In this document: positions 9,099 to 17,805 of the stretch, piece by piece
Layout: every line of letters begins with the position of its first letter
Numbering within the stretch: position 1 is the stretch's first letter
NCBI GenBank assembly: GCA_945875585.1
Contig: CAMCLK010000040.1
Span: 1 to 46,026 of the forward strand
DNA from: Candidatus Kuenenia stuttgartensis
Lineage (GTDB): Bacteria; Planctomycetota; Planctomycetia; Gemmatales; Gemmataceae
Direction of reading: 5' to 3'
DNA: 46,026 nucleotides
The notes under the pieces: generated by a model
Seen by the model: only the letters and a program-made list of their open reading frames with translations
Database searches by the model: none
Told to the model about the DNA's origin: nothing
Program-made: the position numbers and the translations under genes

Positions 9099-11663
9099 AT
9101 GGCCCTCGGAACCACTCTCTCACTTCTGGCGGCACGCCCGTTGCTCGATTCCTTGGTCCGCGGTACCGGTGCCGATGGTGTTGGTTCCGGTATTGGTTTG
9201 GTGCAGGTGGTTTCCCGTCAATTCATGGACCATGGCGACCAACTCACGCGGGCATTGCAAGTAGCTCAGGAGCGTACATGGCGAGTTCTGGAATTGGCGC
9301 TGGCGGGAGAAACGTTCTGGTCTCGGTTTGATTCCCGCGAACATCAGGCGGCGCGTGCCGCTGTGCGAACGCTGCTAGATGAAGCCTTGCCCGATTCTGT
9401 TTGGCCCGAAAGGCTGAAGCGGTTGGCGTTGGCGGACCTGCGCCATGCCCGAAAAGAGGGGATTCTTGCCCCGCCAGCAGATGGCCTTGGTGAGCAGTTC
9501 GAGGCCTTGGCGCGACTGGACAGTCCTGCCCATCGCCTTGCCTCATTTCAAAATTTGGCAGATGTTTTGGCCGGCGAATTACGCGGCGCGGGTTGGGATT
9601 ATTTGGCGCGGTTGGCAACAACGAGGCTGGCATCTGGAGAGCCGTTGCTTTCCGCATTGTCGGGCTATTTTCTGCGACGCGCCGTGGAGCAGGACCCTGT
9701 GCTGTTTCGGGGGCTGGCATTCGCGCGTTTGGAACAGGTCGCCACAACTCAGACAGCCGCATTTGAAGGAATCGAAAATCTTTTGTTGCAGCAAGGGCTG
9801 CAATTGGATGCGGTGCTTGAAGAAACCATGGCTGCGCGGGAAGGAATGTCACGCGTGGAGGCAACGGTGGTGCAGGCCGCCGGGAATGTTCTTGATCTGC
9901 GTGCCGAAATAGAACGTCAGGGAGACCATATTCGGAAACTGGGCGAAATTCTGCTGGGAAGTGCTTCCAAGGCGAGTGACGGATCTGTTGTATCTTCTGT
10001 GGCGGCAGCCGAAAAACCTGTTGAACAGCAAAATAAGCAAAGAGATCCAGAACCCGTTTCCGAGGCCGAATTGGTTGAAGATGATGTTAAGGAAGCAGAA
10101 CATTCCAGCTTGCCATTAGAGTTGGCGACAAACCCGCCTGTCAGTTCCCGGCCTCGCCGGCCTGAACCGCGCGCTTCCCGACCGGTGGTGGTTGTTAAGA
10201 AGGTAGCCAAGCGAGGTCTTGTGGGTTGGGCCTTGGTGCTGTCTGTTGTGTCGGTAACAGTATTGTTTTTGAGCTGTGCGGGCATGATTTATATCATGCG
10301 GAAAACGCCACCAGATGTCCGGCGCGGTCCGGACACAGTAACTAGAGTTCAACCGCGTGGTTTTCCGTTTTCACAACCGTTTGTAATTGGTGGTAATGGT
10401 GGTGAAGCTATGCCGGCGACCCATATGCCGGTTGTTCCGCAGGTGCCGCAGCCGACATCGCCCGGAGCAACAGAACCAGTGGCTGAGCCATCGAAGACAG
10501 CCACTATTTGGGTGCATGATATACCGCATGATGCCGCCTGGACTGAAGCCACGGGCAGGCTTCGCAAGGCAATACCCAAGGCGATGGATCTTGAATTTGG
10601 AGGTGGAGGCCCGGTGCGCCTTGTGCGCGTGAAGCCAGTGACCGACTTATCAGGACTTTCAGAATTGGTTCGCAAGGCGGACATAGGTCTGATTTCAGAG
10701 TCTGATTCCACGTCTCGGTCGATGACCGTGAAGGCCGGGCAGGGACCATTGTCAGCCATGGTGGATCCATCCAAAACGGTAACAGTGCGTGTGGACGACC
10801 TACCGAACACCACGGCAGCAGTGGAATATCTCAAGGCGCGCTTGCCCACGCTGGTGGACCCGCCCGCACCGATTTCGGGTCAGGTGAAAGGCAAAACGTG
10901 GACAGCAACCCTGAAGCCTGTGGCAGATTCGCGGGAAATGGCTCGCCGCTTGCGCGACATTGGTGATTTGAATGAAAACGGATTGCCATGGGTTTTGAAG
11001 TTGGCGCCAGCCAATTCGCCCATGGTGCCGGCGGTGTCGGTGTTGCGTGGCGAGTTGTTGGTGGGAGCCACGCGGGCGAATGTTTTGGCGCAGTTGAGGT
11101 CGGACAAGCCTGAGGTTGGTTGGCGCGCCCTGAGATTGCACGCCCCGGACCCACCCGGACCAGCGCGGGAGGAAATTGCAGCGGAAATCGATAAAGCCTT
11201 AGGAAGCTTGGTTGTAAGCAAAAATCGCGACGATGCTGCTGAGCGGGAACTGGTGCTGTTGTTGGCCGTGCAGTGGCATGGCAGCAAAACCGCAGGCCTA
11301 TTGGCTGAAAAGCTCGCAAGCAGCAAGGATTCGTTGGGATCACATAAACCGTTTTTGACCGCACTGGGGCAAATGGGCGACCGCGCTGGTGTCCCTGCCA
11401 TATTGGAAGGGTGCGCCGGGTTTTTTACCAAAGGCGAGGCACACGCGGCGTTGATTGAGGTGGCGCGTCAGGCGCCAGATGCGGTGGTGATGGGGCTGAC
11501 GTATTCCCAACCGGCCGTGCGCGTTGCCGCCTGCGATGCGTTGGCAGCGTTTGGCACATCGAGGCAGATACCGCCATTGCGAGCATTGACGCAGGATAAA
11601 GATAAAGCAGTCGCGGATGCAGCATGGTCTGCTTGGCGCGAGATTGCCCTGCGCGGCAAGTGA
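9099..11663 (+). CDS. Large single-pass membrane protein with HEAT-like C-terminus, unknown function
   Basis: An 854-residue protein. Residues 1 to about 230 are helical and contain a segment (GETFWSRFDSREHQAARAAVRTL) I cannot place in a family. Residues about 250-300 are likely coiled coil. A charged linker then leads to one transmembrane helix (WALVLSVVSVTVLFLSCAGMIYI, about residues 374-398). The outside part begins with a Pro-rich linker. Two copies of a small module starting TIWVHDIP and TVRVDDLP follow, and the last about 130 residues are HEAT-like helical repeats (ALGQMGDRAGVPAILEG and VRVAACDALAAFGTSRQIPP). It could be a scaffold or sensor. The gene is 138 bp upstream of the DAC gene on the same strand. 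The SD before the start is weak. Confidence 0.75.
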   Translation: MALGTTLSLLAARPLLDSLVRGTGADGVGSGIGLVQVVSRQFMDHGDQLTRALQVAQERTWRVLELALAGETFWSRFDSREHQAARAAVRTLLDEALPDSVWPERLKRLALADLRHARKEGILAPPADGLGEQFEALARLDSPAHRLASFQNLADVLAGELRGAGWDYLARLATTRLASGEPLLSALSGYFLRRAVEQDPVLFRGLAFARLEQVATTQTAAFEGIENLLLQQGLQLDAVLEETMAAREGMSRVEATVVQAAGNVLDLRAEIERQGDHIRKLGEILLGSASKASDGSVVSSVAAAEKPVEQQNKQRDPEPVSEAELVEDDVKEAEHSSLPLELATNPPVSSRPRRPEPRASRPVVVVKKVAKRGLVGWALVLSVVSVTVLFLSCAGMIYIMRKTPPDVRRGPDTVTRVQPRGFPFSQPFVIGGNGGEAMPATHMPVVPQVPQPTSPGATEPVAEPSKTATIWVHDIPHDAAWTEATGRLRKAIPKAMDLEFGGGGPVRLVRVKPVTDLSGLSELVRKADIGLISESDSTSRSMTVKAGQGPLSAMVDPSKTVTVRVDDLPNTTAAVEYLKARLPTLVDPPAPISGQVKGKTWTATLKPVADSREMARRLRDIGDLNENGLPWVLKLAPANSPMVPAVSVLRGELLVGATRANVLAQLRSDKPEVGWRALRLHAPDPPGPAREEIAAEIDKALGSLVVSKNRDDAAERELVLLLAVQWHGSKTAGLLAEKLASSKDSLGSHKPFLTALGQMGDRAGVPAILEGCAGFFTKGEAHAALIEVARQAPDAVVMGLTYSQPAVRVAACDALAAFGTSRQIPPLRALTQDKDKAVADAAWSAWREIALRGK

Positions 11664-11801
11664 GATTGCCGCAGGTGTTGCTTCTGGTTTTTCTAGGAAA
11701 AAAGAAGATCATGGGAGAAATTGGCAGGTTCCAATTCCTGCTGATTCAATACGATGTAATTTCAGGTCTCAACACGTCATTTGTGCCCGGAAGTGTTTCC
11801 C

Positions 11802-12770
11802 ATGGCCTTGGCCCCTCAGACCATTGCCCTCCTCAAGTCGGCTCGCGCCCTCGTGAACAGTCTTCCGGCTGACGGTGTGCTGCTGCTGGCGGAAGGCGAC
11901 ATTGCCTTTGACGAGGCGCGCAAATATCTGGGTACATGTAAGCTTTTGGTGGCGTTCACAACGGATGCGCGCCCTGCAGAACCAGATCCCGACCCCAATC
12001 TAGTGATTCTAGATCTTGAAGGTGGCCCCATTCCTATTCAGGAGCGGATGAGCCTTGCCTTGCTCGAGTCGGTGCGACTGGAGCATTTGCAACCCGGTGC
12101 CGATGTGGTGGTTCTTTACAACGGTATTCAAGTGGGGGTTGAGGAGTCAGGCGGTATCGACAGCCTGAGTCTGATCCACTTGGGGGAACATTTGGAAAGG
12201 CTCACGGCGAAGGAACTCAGGCATCTGGGTACCCGAGTTCCGTTGGCCACCCTGCGAGCCGTGGTGGATCTTGCCATGCAGATTGGCCGTGAAGGGCGCG
12301 AAGGCCAGCCAACGGGAACGCTGCTGGTGGTGGGGGATACCCGCAAGGTCATGTCTTACTCGCGGCCGATGAACTTCAATCCGTTTCGCGGTTACCCGGC
12401 CAAGGAGCGAGATGTTCGCGATCCGGCGGTTCGCGAACAGATCAAAGATTTGGCGAAACTCGAAGGCTCTATCGTTATTCAGTCTGATGGCGCTGCCGTG
12501 GCGGCCTGCATGCATATCGAAGCCCCTGATCGTGGCTACACGCTTTCAATGGGATTAGGAACCCGCCACGCTGCCGCGGCAGCCATTAGCAAATGCACGG
12601 AAGCCATTGCTGTGGTGGTAAGCCAGTCTACTGGCGTGGTGCGCCTGTTTCAGGGTGGCGAGGTTGTGCTCCACATCGAACCGCTGGTAAGGCCGTTGGC
12701 CTGGGGCCAGTTCCGCTTGGAAACCCAGCAGGAACCGCCCGTTCGGGGTGGTTCTGGTGAAGGTTCTTGA
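11802..12770 (+). CDS. Diadenylate cyclase (DisA_N/DAC domain) candidate, DacZ/CdaZ-like
   Basis: A 322-residue protein from the ATG at 11802 (GGAAG upstream; a TTG 21 bp earlier is less likely). The C-terminal about 110 residues are a DAC domain, which joins two ATP into cyclic di-AMP: it contains the DGA motif (Asp229-Gly230-Ala231) and the TRH motif (Thr254-Arg255-His256). The usual RHR motif reads RHA here, with Ala257 in place of the second Arg. The N-terminal about 200 residues are an alpha/beta domain (LPADGVLLLAEGD, CKLLVAFTTDA, GADVVVLYNG) that resembles the pyruvate-kinase C-domain found in DacZ/CdaZ-type enzymes; this comparison is from memory. No membrane segment, so it is cytoplasmic. 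Neighbours do not include a known c-di-AMP target. Confidence 0.8.
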   Translation: MALAPQTIALLKSARALVNSLPADGVLLLAEGDIAFDEARKYLGTCKLLVAFTTDARPAEPDPDPNLVILDLEGGPIPIQERMSLALLESVRLEHLQPGADVVVLYNGIQVGVEESGGIDSLSLIHLGEHLERLTAKELRHLGTRVPLATLRAVVDLAMQIGREGREGQPTGTLLVVGDTRKVMSYSRPMNFNPFRGYPAKERDVRDPAVREQIKDLAKLEGSIVIQSDGAAVAACMHIEAPDRGYTLSMGLGTRHAAAAAISKCTEAIAVVVSQSTGVVRLFQGGEVVLHIEPLVRPLAWGQFRLETQQEPPVRGGSGEGS

Positions 12771-12926
12771 ATCCGGCTAGGACTGTGGCGGGTAGTTTGC
12801 CTATGATGTTGGCGTGAAAGCAGCACCGTCGCCAGAATGGCGCGAAATGGGCGGTGTCCGGGTTTCTTCGCGCCGACTGCGTAGTCTCGATTTGCGCACG
12901 TTTTCAGGCACTCAGGAGTTTCCCGT

Positions 12927-14711
12927 ATGCACCTATGGTCGATTTTACCGAGCCGCCGCTTGCTGGCGTCGCTCGTTGCCGGGATGGCGCTGCTGACCAG
13001 CATCGTTCCCGTGATGGGGGCACCCGCCTCCGATCTTGGCAGCCTTGATGTTATTCCCGAAGGCACTCCACTGGTACTGCAAGTCCGCGGTATTAAGGGT
13101 GTGGTCAACCGGGTCATGGCATTCCTCGATAAGGCGCTTCCCGATCAGGCTCCACTGGTCAAGGGCTTTGTTGACTCTGCCCTTGAAGATGGATTCGGCG
13201 GCCGCAAGCTTGCCGGTCTGACGGCAGACGGTCCAATTTTTGTAATGTTCCCGGAACTTCCCAAGCCGGAAGCCGAGCGCCCCAAATTCGCGGTCGCTTT
13301 GTCTGTTTCGAACTTCAATGCCTTCCGCGACGCCATTTTTGTTGGCAGCGAGAAGAAGTCGTTCGAGAAAAAAGGCAAGCTGACTTCCGCCGAGCTCGAA
13401 ACGGGCGACAAGGTTTATTTCGCAGAGTACAAGGGGTTCTTTGTTGTTTCTCAGGCGGAAGACGCCGTGAACAAGATCATTGCCGGCGGCGAGTCGATCA
13501 GCGCCAAGCTTGGCAAATCTCAGGGTGCGCGCCTTCTTGGTAACGATGTCGCGTTCTACCTGAACCTCGACCGCCTTTCCAAGGACTACGCCGACGCCAT
13601 CAAGGCCGCGAAGAAAGAAGCCAAGGAAGCTATCAAGAATCTCATCGAACAGGCTCCCAAAGAGCAGAAAGCCCAACTGAATGCAGGCGCAGGCCTCATC
13701 GATCCAGCTTTCCAGTTGATCGAAGACAGCAAAGGCTTCGTGGGCGGTATCGATTTCCGTGCCGATGGCATCGTTCTGAGCCTCGATGACGAACTCCGCG
13801 CAGCATCGAAGTCGTTCGATATTCTTTCCGAACTCAAGTCGATGCCAGCCAAGGCCATCGACAAGCTTCCCGTAGGCCAGATGATGTACATGGGTTCGGC
13901 TAGCTCCGGGTCCTTGTTGAAGATCGCAGGTCCGGCTTTAAAGGCGCTTCTTAAGGACACTCCCGAAGCAGCCAAGGCTATCGACCTGTTGGCCGGCCTT
14001 GAGTTTGGTGATTCCGCCAGTGCTGCGGACATTCCATTGGCTGGTATTGAAATTCGCAACACCACTGAGGGCGCCAAGCACGTTGCTGCTGCCCTTGCTG
14101 GTTTGGAATCATCCCTGAATGTGGGCGGTGGCATCACCAGTCCGGTGAAGGGCAAGCCCAAGGTCACTAAGGATGCTCAAACCGCAGCCGGTGTTTCCTT
14201 CACCCGCGTCGAAATTGAATTCGACCTTGAGAAGCTCCTCAGCAGCCAAGAAGGCCTGCCAGAGGAAATGAAAAAGGGAATGACCGACTGGTTTAAGAAG
14301 GTCATGGGCACAAAGGTCAACATGTGGATCGGCAGCGATTCCAAGCGCATGATCCAGATCACGGCTTCCGATTGGGAAAAAGCCGAAACCATTCTGAAAG
14401 AACACCTCGAAGGCAAGACCCTCAACAGCCAGTCTGCCTACAAGTCGGCTCGCGCTAATCTGCCTGACGATGCCACTGCCATGCTGATTATCGACCCTGT
14501 CAAGTACGGCAACCTGATTGTCGGTTTGCTGAAGGATGTCGCTGGCGGCGCCATTCCGATTCCTCCAGGCTTGGGCAAGGGCAAAGCCAACCCAAGCTAC
14601 TTCGGTATGTCGGTATCGCTGCACTCGGGCCGTCTGGGTGCTGATTATGTCTTCACCGCGGACAGCATCCGCGAACTGTACAACGCCTACGCCAAGCCAT
14701 TCCTTCCATAA
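12927..14711 (+). CDS. Secreted 594-residue protein, lineage-specific, unknown function
   Basis: A 594-residue protein with a signal peptide (hydrophobic stretch LASLVAGMALLTSIVPVMG, likely cut after GAPA near residue 34). The start has AGGAG about 9 bp upstream. The mature part is acidic and Lys-rich, almost free of Cys, and has alternating beta and helical segments. It begins SLDVIPEGTPLVLQVRG, which resembles the opening of DUF3352-like secreted proteins; the match is weak. Codon use appears like that of a highly expressed gene (many Lys AAG, Gly GGC/GGT). It stands alone after the DAC gene (156 bp gap) and is followed by a terminator. It could be an abundant periplasmic or surface protein. 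Confidence 0.8.
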   Translation: MHLWSILPSRRLLASLVAGMALLTSIVPVMGAPASDLGSLDVIPEGTPLVLQVRGIKGVVNRVMAFLDKALPDQAPLVKGFVDSALEDGFGGRKLAGLTADGPIFVMFPELPKPEAERPKFAVALSVSNFNAFRDAIFVGSEKKSFEKKGKLTSAELETGDKVYFAEYKGFFVVSQAEDAVNKIIAGGESISAKLGKSQGARLLGNDVAFYLNLDRLSKDYADAIKAAKKEAKEAIKNLIEQAPKEQKAQLNAGAGLIDPAFQLIEDSKGFVGGIDFRADGIVLSLDDELRAASKSFDILSELKSMPAKAIDKLPVGQMMYMGSASSGSLLKIAGPALKALLKDTPEAAKAIDLLAGLEFGDSASAADIPLAGIEIRNTTEGAKHVAAALAGLESSLNVGGGITSPVKGKPKVTKDAQTAAGVSFTRVEIEFDLEKLLSSQEGLPEEMKKGMTDWFKKVMGTKVNMWIGSDSKRMIQITASDWEKAETILKEHLEGKTLNSQSAYKSARANLPDDATAMLIIDPVKYGNLIVGLLKDVAGGAIPIPPGLGKGKANPSYFGMSVSLHSGRLGADYVFTADSIRELYNAYAKPFLP

Positions 14712-14740
14712 TCGAGTGGTTGTAGGTTTTTAAACAGTAA

Positions 14741-14766
14741 GGGCACCCCGGTTGGGGTGCCCTTTT
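14741..14766 (+). terminator. Rho-independent terminator between convergent genes
   Basis: A perfect 9-bp stem (GGGCACCCC at 14741-14749, GGGGTGCCC at 14754-14762) with the 4-nt loop GGTT is followed by TTTT. It sits 30 bp after the stop of the secreted-protein gene and 38 bp from the 3' end of fmt. In the minus direction it is followed by an AT-rich run, so it may end the seven-gene operon too. Confidence 0.9.
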
Positions 14767-14803
14767 CGTATTGAGCGATCTGTTTTGAAAAACAAAATAG
14801 CCC

Positions 14804-15769
14804 TTAGCCGCCTTGTGCCATAGCGTCTCCAGCACTCCAAGGCCTGCCACGCAAAAATGCCGACGCGGGCATCGCCGCCTTGCCCGCCGGTTGAACCGTG
14901 TCGAGCGCCAGAATCCCCGTGCCGCACTGAACCGGTATGAAACCCATATTGGCTGGGGGCGCGTCGATGGTGCCGGATCGGCCTTCTCCACCGCTCAGCG
15001 CATGCGCGGCCACAACCAGAACTCTGAGTGGAGGTTGGCCTTGGCGGTGAAGTGTGGTGTAGGCCGTGGGCCATGGTTGCATGGCGCGAACCCAGCGCGC
15101 CAGAAATTCCGCATCTTTCGACCAATCGAGGTCGCCCATAGCTTTGGTGAGCCTTGGTGCCCGCGTCACCAAGCCCGGGTCTTGATGAATCCCCTCCAGC
15201 AAACCCTCGGAGAGTTGGTTCACCGAAGCGACAGCCATGCTGGCCGCGACCTGCGACAAACGGGTTTCCAGCGTGCCAGCGGTTTCGTCCGGCCCAATGG
15301 GGGTGCGTTCCATGGCAATAACAGCACCAGCATCGAGCGATGGAGTCATACGGATAACACTGACGCCTGTTTCTGCGTCTCCTGAGGCGATGGCCCAAGC
15401 CACTGGCGCGGCACCCCGGTGCCGGGGTAGCAGCGACGCGTGGAGGTTGATGCCGCCAAGTTTGGTGGCAGCCAAAACATGGGGTTTGAGAATTTGACCA
15501 TAGGCGGCCACAACCAGAAGATCAGCTTCGAAAGATTTCAGATGTTCGGCGCTTTCAGCGGTATTGATGCTGTCGGGTCGCCAGATGGGAATGCCGTGGC
15601 GTGTGGCCAGAGCCTCCATGCCTTCACCCGTTTGGCGGGTGCTGCCGCGCGCCTTTCCCTGACCTTTGTCGGGTTGGGTGATCAGGCAGGCAACAGAGTG
15701 CTGGCTGGCCATCAACTGGGCGAAGGCAGGTTCAGCAAAAGTGCCTGTGCCCATGAGGACGAGTTTCAC
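14804..15769 (-). CDS. fmt: Methionyl-tRNA formyltransferase
   Basis: A 321-residue protein of the usual length for Fmt. It transfers a formyl group from 10-formyl-tetrahydrofolate to Met-tRNAi. The N-terminal formyltransferase domain has the catalytic triad seen in the family: Asn108, His110 and Asp146 (INLHASLLPRHRGAAPVAWA and SLDAGAVI). The SLLPRHRGAAP loop is the classic signature. The C-terminal domain (from about residue 210) is degenerate but of normal size. Its ATG overlaps the def stop by 4 bp (ATGA), so the two are translationally coupled. It is the last gene of the cytochrome / NuoEF operon. Confidence 0.97.
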   Translation of the reverse strand: MKLVLMGTGTFAEPAFAQLMASQHSVACLITQPDKGQGKARGSTRQTGEGMEALATRHGIPIWRPDSINTAESAEHLKSFEADLLVVAAYGQILKPHVLAATKLGGINLHASLLPRHRGAAPVAWAIASGDAETGVSVIRMTPSLDAGAVIAMERTPIGPDETAGTLETRLSQVAASMAVASVNQLSEGLLEGIHQDPGLVTRAPRLTKAMGDLDWSKDAEFLARWVRAMQPWPTAYTTLHRQGQPPLRVLVVAAHALSGGEGRSGTIDAPPANMGFIPVQCGTGILALDTVQPAGKAAMPASAFLRGRPWSAGDAMAQGG

Positions 15770-16356
15770 GAAGGGGTGCTCCCGCCATCAGCCAGTGCTT
15801 CGAGGCGCTGTATCAGTTCCGAATCGGGCGGAATTTCGCCCATAGACTGGGCATCTCGGTATTCGGCTTCCAAGCGGGCTAGGTTCTGGCGCGCTGCCAA
15901 GCGCCCGATGGGGCCTAGTTTGTCGATGAAAAGAATCCCCGAGAGATGGTCCGTTTCATGCTGGAAAATGCGGGAAAGGAAGTCCGTGGCCTCAACCTCT
16001 ACCTGATTACCAGTGAGGCTGTGGTAGCGGACTTTCACGGCTTTGGCGCGACGAACCTTGTGATACATACCTGGAAAGCTGAGGCAGCCTTCGCTTTCGT
16101 CCTGTGAACCGCGCTTTTCCATAATGACGGGATTGAGAATCACATGCTCATGTTCCCGTTTTTCCGGGTCTGCTGTGGGATTGTAGACAAACATCCGCCA
16201 TGGCAGTGCCACCTGCGTGGCAGCGAGGCCAACGCCGCGCGCCTCGTACATGAGTTCCAGCATCTGCGCGGCGGCATGGCGCAGGGCATCGTCGATGCGA
16301 ACAATGGGTCGGGTAACAAACCGCAGTGCCGGGTGCGGGTATTGGACAATGTTCAT
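15766..16356 (-). CDS. def: Peptide deformylase
   Basis: A 196-residue metalloenzyme that removes the N-formyl group from nascent proteins, releasing formate. All three motifs are present: GVGLAATQ (residues 41-48), EGCLS with metal ligand Cys91, and HETDH with metal ligands His133 and His137 and catalytic Glu134. The insert EKREHEHVILNP matches the family. It overlaps fmt by 4 bp and starts only 5 bp after the stop of the SthA-like gene, so it is in the same transcript as the redox genes. Confidence 0.97.
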   Translation of the reverse strand: MNIVQYPHPALRFVTRPIVRIDDALRHAAAQMLELMYEARGVGLAATQVALPWRMFVYNPTADPEKREHEHVILNPVIMEKRGSQDESEGCLSFPGMYHKVRRAKAVKVRYHSLTGNQVEVEATDFLSRIFQHETDHLSGILFIDKLGPIGRLAARQNLARLEAEYRDAQSMGEIPPDSELIQRLEALADGGSTPS

Positions 16357-16361
16357 CCGTT

Positions 16362-17789
16362 TCAGGATCCAGACTGCGGCTGCGTCACCTGTTGGGCACG
16401 CGGCTCGAGTTGCCTCAGGGCGTCGTAACTTGCGTATTTGTACACTTCGCTGAGTGTAGGATAATTATAGCACGTGAATATGAACAGATCCACGGTCGCT
16501 CCCATCAGCAGTGCTGTCAGGCCGATATGAACCAGTTCGGTGGCCCCCTCGCCCATCACATGCACGGCGAGCAATTTGCGGGTTTCGGCATGAAAGAGCA
16601 GTTTGATGAAGCCTGTGCGGTCGCCAATAATTTGTCCGCGCGCATTCCCGCCATAACTGGAACGGCCAGCTACGTAGGGAATTTTCTTTTCAATGAGTTC
16701 CGCTTCGGTGGGGCCTGCCATCGAGCATTCAGGAATGGTGTAAATTCCGTAAGGAAGAATAGGTGACAGTCCGCCCCCATAATTCAGATTGAACGCGTGC
16801 GACACTGCCAGCCGGCCCTGCTCCATGGACGTGCTGGCCAAGCAGTAACCGCCAATGCAGTCGCCCGCGGCATAGATGCTAGGAACGGCGGTTTGGTACT
16901 GATCGTTTACCTGAATCTGTCCGCGCTTGTTGATGACAACACCCAGAGCCTCAAGCCCTAAGTTTCCTGTCTGGCCGCAACGGCCGGAAGAAACCAGCAC
17001 CGCGTCGGTTTCGACCTGCTCACCCGATTCCAGGAAGAGGCGAATCACGCCGTTGTCTTCCACCCGTGTCACGCCTGTTCCCAAATGAAATACGGTGCCT
17101 TGGGCCTCCATAAGGGATTGAAGGTCGTGGCTGATTTCGTGATCCACCGATCCCAAAATGACGTCGCGTTTTTCAATAACCACCACCTGAGTGCCCAGAG
17201 TCTGGAACATGCAGGCGTATTCGCAACCGATCACCCCACCACCCACAACCGCGAGGCGTGCGGGGATTTTGTCGAGCGCGAGAATGGTGTCAGAATCGAG
17301 AATTCGGGGGTCGTGAAAAGGGAATATGGCAGGCCGGAACGGATAAGAACCGGTCGCTACCAGAATTTTGTCAGCGCGCAGGTGAATCTCGGGGCATCGC
17401 TCGGGCTTAACAACCACCGTGTTGGCATCGGCGACCGTAGCGGTTCCCCGGTACAGGTTCACGCCATGCCGCTCGATGTTCGAGCGAATGCGCAGCCTTT
17501 CGGTATCGACGACTTCGCGTTCATGCGCCATGAAATCGGAAATGCGAACGGTCTTGTTCATGGCGACAGACACGCCGGCCAGTTGCCTCTGTTTGAATCC
17601 GGAAAGGAAAAGGGCGGTCTCTCGCAATGTTTTTGAAGGCAACGTGCCGGTATTGGCTGCCGCGCCACCCAGATGGTTTTCTTTCTCAACCAGTGCCACG
17701 CGTTTGCCAAAGTATGCGGCGCGCGCCGCACCTTTTTCACCGGCGGGGCCCGAGCCGATCACCACAAGGTCGTAGTCGCGTTGGTCCAT
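16362..17789 (-). CDS. sthA: SthA-like pyridine nucleotide-disulfide oxidoreductase family flavoprotein
   Basis: A 475-residue FAD/NAD(P)-binding protein, close in length and order to soluble transhydrogenase (SthA/UdhA), which moves hydride between NADH and NADPH. It has an N-terminal FAD-binding GSGPAGEKGA, the second nucleotide-binding GGGVIGCEYA, the FAD-contact AAGDCIGG and the C-terminal dimerisation domain (YGIYTIPECSM and HVMGEGATELVHIG). At the site where dithiol reductases have a CxxxxC pair it reads GGAAANTGTLPSK: neither cysteine is present. This fits a transhydrogenase and excludes a lipoamide or glutathione reductase. It lies 16 bp after the Fe-S/cNMP gene. The exact substrate pair is inference. 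Confidence 0.9.
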   Translation of the reverse strand: MDQRDYDLVVIGSGPAGEKGAARAAYFGKRVALVEKENHLGGAAANTGTLPSKTLRETALFLSGFKQRQLAGVSVAMNKTVRISDFMAHEREVVDTERLRIRSNIERHGVNLYRGTATVADANTVVVKPERCPEIHLRADKILVATGSYPFRPAIFPFHDPRILDSDTILALDKIPARLAVVGGGVIGCEYACMFQTLGTQVVVIEKRDVILGSVDHEISHDLQSLMEAQGTVFHLGTGVTRVEDNGVIRLFLESGEQVETDAVLVSSGRCGQTGNLGLEALGVVINKRGQIQVNDQYQTAVPSIYAAGDCIGGYCLASTSMEQGRLAVSHAFNLNYGGGLSPILPYGIYTIPECSMAGPTEAELIEKKIPYVAGRSSYGGNARGQIIGDRTGFIKLLFHAETRKLLAVHVMGEGATELVHIGLTALLMGATVDLFIFTCYNYPTLSEVYKYASYDALRQLEPRAQQVTQPQSGS

Positions 17790-17805
17790 GATTGTTGACG
17801 TGGCC

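Noticed and set aside
12945..13676. Long minus-strand open frame inside the secreted 594-residue gene
   Set aside because: GC-biased codon use in the real gene leaves the opposite frame open; no start signal or domain.
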